Assembly (NCBI GenBank): GCA_965276955.1
Contig: CBDIBP010000007.1
Coordinates: 1-64,000 of the forward strand
Source: JABDEZ01 sp965276955
Lineage (GTDB): Bacteria > Bacteroidota > Bacteroidia > Chitinophagales > Chitinophagaceae
Length of the DNA: 64,000 nucleotides
Reading direction: 5' to 3'
Shown piece after piece: positions 51,873 through 61,500 of this stretch. The first letter of the stretch is position 1, and every line of letters begins with the position of its first letter. Position numbers and translations under genes: made by a program. The notes under the pieces were generated by a model. That model was not told the DNA's origin. It worked only from the letters and a program-made list of their open reading frames with translations, and made no database searches.

Positions 51873-53165
51873 TTATAATCGTGCGTGTACGGTATCCTTT
51901 TCCAAGCATCCCTTCACGTCATATATTATGCCATCCGGCTTCATAGACTTTTTCCATTCCAGGTCCATAAAGGCGTTGTGTGCTACGGCCAGTATAGCAG
52001 TGTCGTACTTGTCGCCGTTCAGTTCGGTCACAATGTCAATACCATATTCGTGGGTCACCTCAGCAGGGCTGGCCCATGGGTCGTACACCGTTACATCTAT
52101 ATTGTAAGACTGTAGTTCCTTTATAATGTCTATCACCTTTGTGTTGCGCACATCAGGGCAGTTCTCTTTAAAGGTGATACCCAGCAGCAATAGTTTGGCG
52201 TTCTTTACCGGCACGTTGTTCTTTATCATCAGCTTCACTACCTCGTTGGCCACATAGGCGCCCATACCATCGTTCATACGGCGGCCCGCCAGTATTATCT
52301 CAGAGTGGTAGCCGGCTTCCTGTGCTTTTTGTGCCAGGTAGTAAGGGTCCACACCTATACAGTGGCCACCTACCAACCCTGGTTTGAAAGGCAGGAAGTT
52401 CCACTTGGTGGCCGATGCTGCCAATACCTCATGGGTATCTATCCCAAGGCGGTTAAATATTTTGGCCAGCTCGTTCACAAATGCTATGTTGATATCGCGC
52501 TGTGCGTTCTCTATCACCTTGGCGGCTTCTGCAACTTTTATGCTGCTGGCCTTGTGTGTGCCTGCAGTTATCACAGAGCTGTATAGCGCATCTACTTTAT
52601 CAGCTATCTCTGGCGTAGAGCCTGAGGTCACTTTCTTTATCTTAGTAACCGTGTGGTTCTTATCTCCCGGATTGATACGCTCTGGTGAATAACCACAGTA
52701 GAAATCCACATTGAATTTAAGGCCCGATACACGCTCCAGCACCGGCACGCATTCCTCTTCGGTAACGCCGGGATATACGGTAGATTCGTAGATGACCACA
52801 TCGCCACGTTTCAGTACCTGGCCCACACTTTCGCTGGCTTTGTACAGTGGCGTAAGGTCGGGGCAATTATTTTTATCTACCGGCGTAGGTACCGTAACAA
52901 TGAAGTAATTGCATCCAGCTATATCACTTAGCTTATTGGTACAGTGCAGCCCTTTGCCTTCGGGTACTGTAGCTTTAATAACACTTTTCAGGTTGTCATC
53001 ATCTACCTCCAGCGTATTATCGCGGCCGCCTTGCAGCTCCGCTATCCTTTTTACATTGATATCGAAACCGAGCGTGGGGTATAATTTTGCAAATTCAACT
53101 GCAAGGGGCAAGCCTACGTATCCAAGGCCTATTACCGCCAACCTGACATTACCTATTTCTATCAT
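51873..53165 (-). CDS. Nucleotide-sugar dehydrogenase (WbpO/TviB-like)
   Basis: 430 residues. Oxidises a UDP-sugar (UDP-GlcNAc, -GalNAc or -ManNAc type) to the uronic acid for polysaccharide. The NAD-binding site is VIGLGYVGLPLAVEF. The catalytic Cys is in LVGGHCIGVDPYYLAQKA (Cys269), and the last domain has LLLGITFKENCPDVRNTKV. The closest family type by motifs is Vi polysaccharide TviB/WbpO. The ATG at 53165 (MIEIGNVRL) was chosen over 53210. The next gene upstream is a CpsB-type phosphatase, which fits capsule or exopolysaccharide synthesis. Confidence 0.92.
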   Translation of the reverse strand: MIEIGNVRLAVIGLGYVGLPLAVEFAKLYPTLGFDINVKRIAELQGGRDNTLEVDDDNLKSVIKATVPEGKGLHCTNKLSDIAGCNYFIVTVPTPVDKNNCPDLTPLYKASESVGQVLKRGDVVIYESTVYPGVTEEECVPVLERVSGLKFNVDFYCGYSPERINPGDKNHTVTKIKKVTSGSTPEIADKVDALYSSVITAGTHKASSIKVAEAAKVIENAQRDINIAFVNELAKIFNRLGIDTHEVLAASATKWNFLPFKPGLVGGHCIGVDPYYLAQKAQEAGYHSEIILAGRRMNDGMGAYVANEVVKLMIKNNVPVKNAKLLLLGITFKENCPDVRNTKVIDIIKELQSYNIDVTVYDPWASPAEVTHEYGIDIVTELNGDKYDTAILAVAHNAFMDLEWKKSMKPDGIIYDVKGCLEKDTVHARL

Positions 53166-53292
53166 CAAAAATGTTATTAATAATATGCGAAATGCAAAAA
53201 TGTAACGCAAGATAAATATTGCGTTTGGTTACTTGTGCATATAATTGGAGATGTTTTTGTTATGTATTTGCTAAAGGCAAGTGAGACAGGAA

Positions 53293-54060
53293 CTAAACAG
53301 CAAGCAATTTATGGTTGAGGAAGGAGTGCTTTTGCATTTTTTGAAACGTTTTGCCCGTAGTGAAGCGCTGCAAAACCTCGGCATGTTTCACATGGTGCAT
53401 GTCGGTACCGGCATAGTCATACATTTTGTTCTCCAGCAGGTACTCCGCCATAGCGCGCACATCGCCACCGTAGTAGCCCGCCAGCGAAAGTGTATTGAGT
53501 TGCAGCAGGCATCCCCTATCCTTTATTTCGTTGAATATGGCTTTGTTATCCATAAAGAACAGGTAGCGCTCTGGGTGGGCCAGTATGGGCTTGTACCCCT
53601 TCATCTGCATATTGAACAAAATATCGTGCAGGTTGGAAGGTTGTGATGCCATTGAGATCTCAACCAGTACCTGGTTGTCTTGTATGGCCAGTAACTCCTG
53701 CCGCTCCAATATCTGGAAAAAATAATCGTCAATATAATACTCGGCGGCAGCCTTTACTTTGATGTCTATATTCTGCTGTTTCAGTTCATGATGCAGCGCC
53801 TGCAGGCCAGACATTATTTTTTCAGCAGTGTTTGGGTAGTGGTCGAAGTTGATGTGGGGTGTGGTGATAACGCTGGTATAGCCCATAGCCTGTACGGCCT
53901 TTATCAGGGTTATACTATCCTGCATGGTTTGCGCCCCATCGTCTATACCAGGTATGAAATGCGAGTGCATATCCGTGCCCAGGAACGAATAATCTGATAC
54001 TCCAGTACTAACTTCCTTTTCTTTTTCTCCCTTATTTCTACCAAATAGCCTTGAAAACAT
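53293..54060 (-). CDS. CpsB/CapC-type PHP-domain tyrosine phosphatase
   Basis: 255 residues. The PHP metal-binding motifs are visible: TDMHSHFIPGIDDGAQTM (HxHxxxxxDDG), ITTPHINFDHYPN, ILAHPERYLFF and YAGTDMHH near the end. Such enzymes (CpsB, YwqE) remove phosphate from tyrosine kinases that control capsule polymerisation. Its neighbour is a nucleotide-sugar dehydrogenase, but no BY-kinase gene is present. AGGAGA lies 6 nt before the ATG, a clear ribosome site for this group. Confidence 0.9.
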   Translation of the reverse strand: MFSRLFGRNKGEKEKEVSTGVSDYSFLGTDMHSHFIPGIDDGAQTMQDSITLIKAVQAMGYTSVITTPHINFDHYPNTAEKIMSGLQALHHELKQQNIDIKVKAAAEYYIDDYFFQILERQELLAIQDNQVLVEISMASQPSNLHDILFNMQMKGYKPILAHPERYLFFMDNKAIFNEIKDRGCLLQLNTLSLAGYYGGDVRAMAEYLLENKMYDYAGTDMHHVKHAEVLQRFTTGKTFQKMQKHSFLNHKLLAV

Positions 54061-54204
54061 TTTTTTCTCCTATGACTTTTATACTTAGATACGTATATAG
54101 TTACGAAAATATGCCCTGCTAAGATGGCAATACTATCGCCCTTACTTTATATGGTGATGATAAAGTTACACTTTCTGTTTTACGCATGCTATTTATAATC
54201 GCTT

Positions 54205-54212
54205 TAATTTTG
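54205..54212 (+). promoter_or_regulatory. Putative -7 box for lhgO
   Basis: TAATTTTG matches TAnnTTTG exactly, 17 nt before the lhgO ATG; no TTG box at the usual distance. Confidence 0.45.
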
Positions 54213-54229
54213 CCAGCTAAATGTTATAA

Positions 54230-55453
54230 ATGCAGCAGGACAAATATGATATAATAGTAGTTGGTGGTGGAATTGTAGGTTTGGCAACGGCGTATAAGAT
54301 CAATTCAAAATATCCTGACAAGAGCATACTTGTACTTGAAAAAGAGAATGAGGTAGCCGCCCACCAAACAGGGCACAACTCTGGCGTAATACATTCTGGC
54401 ATATACTACAAACCCGGAAGCTACAAAGCAAAGAACTGTGTAGATGGCAGACGCGAACTGGTGGCCTTTGCAAAAGAGCACAAAGTGCCCCACGATATAT
54501 GCGGCAAAATAATAGTGGCCACCAAGGAGAGTGAGCTGGCCCACATGAACAAGGTATACAACAACGGCCTGAAGAACGATGTGGAAGGCATAGAAATGAT
54601 AACGGCTGCACAGATAAAAGAAATAGAACCCTACTGCACCGGTATAAGTGGTATATGGGTGCCCTGCACGGGCATCATAGACTATGCAGCAGTGAGCCGC
54701 AAGTATGCAGAGCTGATACATGCACAGTTTGCCAACAGCCGGGTACTTACCGGGCATGAGGTGACTGCCTTTAACAAACAAAGCGACCACACTGAAGTAG
54801 TGACCCCCAAAGGTACTTTTAAAGGCAAATACATTATTACCTGCGCGGGCCTGCAAAGCGACAGGATAGCCCGTAGCGAAGGGGTGAAAATAGACACCAC
54901 AATTGTAGGTTTTCGCGGCGACTATTACGATCTGTCTGAAAAAGGAATGAAGAAAGTGAAGAACCTGATATACCCTGTGCCCAACCCGCAGTTCCCTTTC
55001 CTGGGCGTGCACTTTACGCGCATGATACAGGGTGGCACCGAATGCGGGCCCAATGCTGTATTCGTCTTCAAGCGCGAAGGCTATGGCAAAACAGATTTTT
55101 CGCTCAAGGATACTGCCGAGGCCTTCAGCCATGCTGGTACGTGGAAATTCTTTTACAAGCACTGGCGTTTTGGCATAGATGAATATCGCCGTGCATTCTC
55201 TAAACGATTATTCCTGCAGCGCCTGCGTGCACTTATACCCAGCCTTGAAATGGACGACCTGGTACCAGGCCGTGCCGGTGTACGGGCCATGGCGCTGGCA
55301 CCGGAGGGAGAGATGATAGACGACTTTAAAATAGAGCATCATGGCAATGCTATACATATACTCAATGCACCATCGCCTGCGGCAACTGCATCGCTGGCCA
55401 TAGGCAGCGAGGTAGAACGCATGGCATCAGACTACTTCAACCTGAGGAACTGA
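54230..55453 (+). CDS. lhgO: L-2-hydroxyglutarate oxidase
   Basis: 407-residue FAD-dependent enzyme that oxidises L-2-hydroxyglutarate to 2-oxoglutarate and may give electrons to the membrane quinone pool. The FAD-binding Rossmann motif is VVGGGIVGLATAYKI, then the DAO-type HNSGVIHSGIYYKPGS, HVPHDICGKI-like KVPHDICGKIIVA, and the C-terminal PGRAGVRAMALAPEGEMIDDF. The full set identifies the LhgO/YgaF group. It is a single gene with terminator. Confidence 0.93.
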   Translation: MQQDKYDIIVVGGGIVGLATAYKINSKYPDKSILVLEKENEVAAHQTGHNSGVIHSGIYYKPGSYKAKNCVDGRRELVAFAKEHKVPHDICGKIIVATKESELAHMNKVYNNGLKNDVEGIEMITAAQIKEIEPYCTGISGIWVPCTGIIDYAAVSRKYAELIHAQFANSRVLTGHEVTAFNKQSDHTEVVTPKGTFKGKYIITCAGLQSDRIARSEGVKIDTTIVGFRGDYYDLSEKGMKKVKNLIYPVPNPQFPFLGVHFTRMIQGGTECGPNAVFVFKREGYGKTDFSLKDTAEAFSHAGTWKFFYKHWRFGIDEYRRAFSKRLFLQRLRALIPSLEMDDLVPGRAGVRAMALAPEGEMIDDFKIEHHGNAIHILNAPSPAATASLAIGSEVERMASDYFNLRN

Positions 55454-55467
55454 TAGCACTTTAGCAT

Positions 55468-55506
55468 AAAAAGGATGGCTTCACAATTGTGACGGCCATC
55501 CTTTTT
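55468..55506. terminator. Bidirectional terminator
   Basis: AAAAAGGATGGC and GCCATCCTTTTT surround the inner palindrome TCACAATTGTGA. It lies between lhgO (ends 55453) and the convergent giant gene (ends 55531). Confidence 0.9.
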
Positions 55507-55530
55507 CATTCTATTATACACCTCTCTCTT

Positions 55531-58500
55531 TTAGTTACTTGCTTTCACCAGTTTTTCTACTTTCAGCAGTGTACCTGTTTTGTCGTACACGCGTATCATG
55601 TAGATACCGTTGGCAAGGCCGCTCAGGTCCATGGTCCTGGCATCTGCCTGCTGCATGATGGCACGGCCATCTATACCACCTATCGTTGCGTCCACAGGTA
55701 CCGATGCATCTATGTGTACCACGCTGCTTACCGGGTTAGGATAGATGCTCACATCTATACTGTTGCCCGTTACGGTGTTCACACCCGTTGTTCCTTTGTG
55801 GAATACGCTCGATGCACCCACACAACCATACCTGTCTGTCACCACTACGTGGTAGTCGCCATTCTGGTATACGGTGATGCTCGCTGTGGTGTCACCTCCT
55901 ATCGATGCATTGCCCAGGTACCACTGGTAGTGTGCATAAGGGCCACTTGTACAGGTTATCACGCCTGTGGTCTGTGAGCCACTGATGACAGGTACCGGCA
56001 GTTTGTTCACCGTTATCTTTATGGAATCTCCGGATGACTGTGAGCAGCTGTTGGTCACACTCACTATCACACTGTACTTCCCGGAATCGAACACCTGGAT
56101 AGAAGATGATGATGCATTTGTTATCAGTGTGCTGTCGCGGAACCATTGGTAGGTCAGCGGGTTGGTCTGGTTCAGTGGTGAACCACCACCTGTGCCTGCG
56201 TTCACGGTCAGCACATCACTGCTGCCCCAGCAGAACGTGGCAGGGCCAAGTGTTATCACTGTTGGTACCGGGTTCACATACACCTGTATGCCATTGGCAG
56301 CCGGTGTTGTGGCAGCACAACCTGTGCTGTTGGTAACGGTAACGGTATAGGTGCCTGACTGGTTAGCCGGATAGGTCATTGACGTCCTGTTCGGATCGGT
56401 GTATGGTAGTGCCGTGCCATTCAGGTACCACAGGTAGGTATTGCCTGCAGGGCCTGCGGTCAGTTGCACGGTCTGTCCTGTGCATATAGATGATGGCAGG
56501 CCACCGGTAGATATGGTAGGCACAGGGTATGGTACCGAGGTCACTGTTACCGCGTTAGATATCGTAGAACAATTATTGGTGTTAGTTACGGTCACTGTGT
56601 AAGTACCTGATGCACTGACCACCAGGGTATCTGTATGTGCACCACCTGGTGTCCAGGTATAGGTAAGCCCTGCACCTGTATCTGCTACCAGTCTCACCTG
56701 TCCGCCTGCGCAGAAGGTAGTAGTGCCCAGTGCTGTTGCTGTTGCTACAGGGTTAGGCACTACAGTGATGACATGCGGTGCAGAAGTAGCCGTACAGCCT
56801 GATGAGTTGGTCACCGCTACTGTATAGCTGCCGCCTACGCTGGCTACCAGGTTGGCTGTAGTGGCCAGTGGTGTGGTAGTGTTCAGGTACCACTGGTAGC
56901 TGCTGCCGGGGTTGGCTATCAGCGTGGTGGTACTGCCCTGGCACAAGGTCTGGTTGCCTGCAGGTAATATGGTAGCAGTTGGCGTATTGATGGTCACTGC
57001 AATGTTCGGGGTCGATGTATTGGTACAGCCTGTTACGCTGTCCTTCACGGTCACATAATAGTTGCTTGGGTTGCTGGCAGTATACGTTGATGCTGTTGCA
57101 CCAGCTATAGGGCCACCACCGCCCCCTGTTCTGCCCCACTGGTAGCTCACCCTTGTATTGGTACCTGAGCTGGCTGCCAGCACTACACTGCTGCCCGGGC
57201 AAATGGCTGTATTGCCCTGCGCTGTAGCAATAGCGATAGGAGCCGGGTTCACCGTCACTATGAACGGTGCAGAAGCGCCGGCACAACCATTGGCATCGGT
57301 CACGAACACTTCGTAACTGCCTGATGCGAATATGGCGCCACTTGAATTGTTATTCGATATCTGGGCACTGGTATTCAGGTCCTGCCAGTTATAGCTGTTG
57401 TATATATTAGGTATGGTGCCGGTAACGCTTGCACTGCCCGCGCAGAAAGTAGCAGGGCCTGATAGTGTTACCACCGGTACCGGTACCGGGTTGGCCGTTA
57501 CCACCTGCACACCGGAGGTATCAGGGCAGTTATAGGAGTTCTTTATCACTACCTGGTAGTTACCTGATACTGATGCCGTATAGTATGGACCGGTGCTGCC
57601 GGTCGCTGCTCCATTCAGCAGCCAGTTGTAAGAGTAGTCAGACGATGTATCCGCCTTCAGCACCACGCTGCCCGGCAGGCAGAACGTAGGTACACCACCT
57701 GGTGTAATGGTAGCGGGAGGCGCTGTTATAGTATGTACCGAATCTGCTATAGATGTTGCCGTACAGCCTGCTGCATTGGTCACTGTTACTACTACACCAC
57801 CCTGTGTGGTCACCGTATCGTACCGGCTGTTGTAGCCCGATGGTGCACCGTTGTTGGTCCAGGAATAGGTAGTATTACCTGCCGGTGCCTGCAGTACTAC
57901 GCTACTGCCTGCGCAGAAGGTAGTAGAACCTAATGATGTGATAGCTGCAGATGGCAGGGGACTCACCGATACAGATACCTGGCTTGATGTTACCGTTCCG
58001 CAACCATTGGTAATGGTCACATAGTAACCACCCGCATCGCTCAATGATGCAGCAGGGATGAAGTGCCTGCGGAACGTAGCGCCTGTGATAGGTGTACTGT
58101 TCTTGTACCACTGGTACGTTAGTGGCGCAGAGCCTGTTGCCACCACGACCAATGTATCGGCCAGACCGGCGCATACTGTGCTGCTTACCGGTTGTGTAGT
58201 GATGGATGGAGGAGTGCTGATGCTGAGCACAGTAGTATTGGACTGTATAGGAGTAGCACAGGTACCGCCTACTATCACGTAGTAGGCACCACTGTCGCTG
58301 GTCTGCGGGTTGGCTATCAGGTAGTTGGCACTGGTAGCGCCGCTTATGGCAGTAAAGGTACCTGTGTTGTTCTTGTACCACTGGTACGTGAGGCCCAGCC
58401 CGGTAGCTACAGTTTTCAGTGTGTCTGGCATGCCCGCACATATAGCGCCGCCTACAGGCTGCACATTGATGCTGGACGGAGGACAGGTCTCACCGATAGA

Positions 58501-61500
58501 ATAGTTACCCTGCAATGGCGGGTTCAGGTTGATCGCCTTTATGGTCAGTTGTTGTTTTAAACTAGCCGTTGGATAAACAAAATTGCCTGATATAGTATTG
58601 GTATTAGGAATCAAGGTATCCAGCGCTACGTAGAACACATTGGTATTGGCACCCACTGGCAGGTCTTGCACTACCCACTGTGGCTGCACGGTCATGGTAT
58701 TTGCCGCGAACGTAATAGGGTTGCCTACCGGTATACCTACTGTGAAGTAGCGTTTTACCGTCTTTAACGGATTCAATGTTGAGTTACCTATGTTCGGGTC
58801 AAGACCACCGGTAACACGCGCATATATATCTCCCCCTGTGGTAACGGTACCACCACCTACAGTTACAGGTGTGTAATACAAAGAGTCGCCTATCGGATAA
58901 GTATTAGATATCCCCCCGGTATTAGCATGCTTCTGATAAGTACCGGCTATCCAGCCTGTTGCCTGGCTATTGTTACTTACACCTGCACCGCTTATCTCAG
59001 TTAATCGCCAGTTACTATTCTGAGGTATGAATATATGACTGGTCAAGCTGCCCGAGGTTGGGAACGAATAGTAGTTAAAATATACAGTACTGCTGAAAGA
59101 TAAGGAGTCTTGTATGGTAGGGTTAGAACCGCCACACAAGTATATACTTCCAAGGTTAGCAGTAGATCCTGTAACAGCATTGCGGAATGTACCATTACCA
59201 GAAATTATCTGAGACTGGGCAGATGGTAACATAGGGCTACCACCATAAGAGTAATCCATAAGGTAGAGCTGTGAGCAGGTGAATATCCCCCCCGTATTAA
59301 CAGTAAGGTTGTTCTTAAGGTAGAGGCTGGTGCTTTGTGGCCTGAACTCCCCTCCATTATTTACAGTAACGTTACCTAGTACCCCCGTTGAGGTTCCCAA
59401 GGCCACGAACCTGTTGTTGGACGAAGTTATATTGCCGTTATTTATTATAATGTTACCAAATCCAAAGTGTCCGGAACTAACCCAAGGATTGATCTTAAAG
59501 CCCGATGTACCTCCAGCGTCTGTTGAAATACCATCACCAAAAATGAAGGTGTGTGCCGCTGCTATATTACTTTGATTAACAGGTACGTTATAGTTGTAGA
59601 ACGGAGCATTAGTAGAATTAGCCGCGTATTCAAAAGTATTAGTAGTGCTTTGATGCGGATCCGTAATAGTAAATGTACCACCTGTTAAATTAAGATTAGG
59701 AGTGCGTAAGCTTACCAAAGCGAAACTGCTGCTAACACTCGCTGCTGCTACACCACCAGCATTACCATCCACCACTATAGCTCCGCCACTTTGGGTAAAG
59801 TAAGAGTTAGGGGTGGAAGAAGATGTGTAGAAACCGTTCACCAGCAGGTTACCGTTGATGTTCAGCGTGCCGGAGCTCACTATCAGGTTAGTATTATTGA
59901 CAAATGGCTTGTTACCTCCACCTGCAGGTCCTACGGTCACCGTACCTCCTGCTACATTGAACAGGCCATTGTTGGTAACACCTACTGCTGTGTTGGCAAC
60001 CGTACCGTTACCGTTCACTTTCAGTGTGCCCGCTGTCGCGTTCACAGTATCGTTGTTGTACAGTGCACTGTCTATAGTAAGTGTACTGCCCGCCACATTC
60101 AGGGTACCATTGTTGGTCAGTACCTTGATGGTCGGGTTCGTTGAATTATAGGTTACTGTTACGTTAGGGTTGATGATACATATAGCGCTTGCATTCGGTG
60201 GTACCGAGTTCTGGTCCCAGGTAGAGGTAGTGCTCCAGTTACCTGTGTTTATCGCTGTCCATATCAGGCCATTGATGTCTGCATTATTAGCGCCTACATA
60301 CCAGCTGCCTGTGGTCAGGTCGCTTATCGATAGCCCACTGCGCTCTGCGTATACATTCGGGGTCGTACCTCCGCCGGTCACAAAATTATCTATAGCACTC
60401 GCAGCTTTCACCAAGCGGAGGTTAGCTGGGGTAAGCGGGTTGAACAGGTTGGCCGCTGTGACACGAAGGCCCATGGTAGCAGTACCGCTCAGCACCATAC
60501 CGCTGGTAGTGAAGGTCCAGGACGCATTGGTACGGGACTGTACGGTGTACACACCATCTGTGATGCTTACCGCTGCAAGGCCAGGTGCATTGGCGTGCGT
60601 TATGGTAGCAGTACCACCTGTGCTCAAGGCAGTAGATGAGGTAAAGTAGAGATATGCATTCCTGTTGGATGGGCCGTAGCTTACCGGGAAATAACCGATA
60701 CCTGATGTGCTGTAGCTGCTGCCTATGGCTGCCGCCGAGTTGCTTGTAGGCAAGTTCAAGGTAGGGAACCAGCGGGTAAGTGAACCTGTGGTCAGGCGCA
60801 CAAAACCAGAACCGTTATAGCCGGTTATGGTACCTATATTGGCTGTTGCCGGACCTGTACCTAAGGTCAGGTTATTGGCGCCTGCGTTCAGGTCGCCGCT
60901 GGTGAAGGTCAGGTTACCGCCTATGGTGCGGCTGCCCGGCATGGTCACCGCGTTGCTCTGTCCTACGAATATGGTCACGTTGAATGGTCCGGCAGTGGCT
61001 GGCCATACATTGGCTGTTGCTGTTAAGTTGGCCGCAGTATCAAATACCAGGGCAGATCCTGTTGCTGCGTATGTGGGTACCAGTGTGGTGGTCAGTGGAT
61101 TGGGCGAGGTAGTGCTGATGCGCATACCACCACCGCTGTTCAGTGCGAATGCACTGCCTGATGTAAGGGTGCCTGCACCTGTAAGGTTGATGCCATTGTA
61201 GTTGCTGATGCGATAAGTGACAGGCCCGGTTGGTGCAGCGTTGAAGAAAGTAACGGACTGCTGTCCAGTGGTACCATTAAAGTTAAGCATAGTACCCAGG
61301 GTACCTGAACCTGATGACCGGAGGGTACCACCCAGTTGGGAGAAGGTACCGCTCACGTTAAAGCTCTCCTGATATATAGAAGGGGAACCGGTGGCAAGGT
61401 CAAGGATACCACCTATCTGTGAAAAGTTATTCACATTATATATATAGTACGAAGAGGAACTGAGCGCCAGGTAGCTGGTACCGGTAGAGATCACCGAGAA

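Noticed and set aside
54305..55162. 285-residue frame antisense to lhgO
   Set aside because: The sense strand encodes a full FAD enzyme; the antisense product is an Ala/Tyr/Val-rich shadow.
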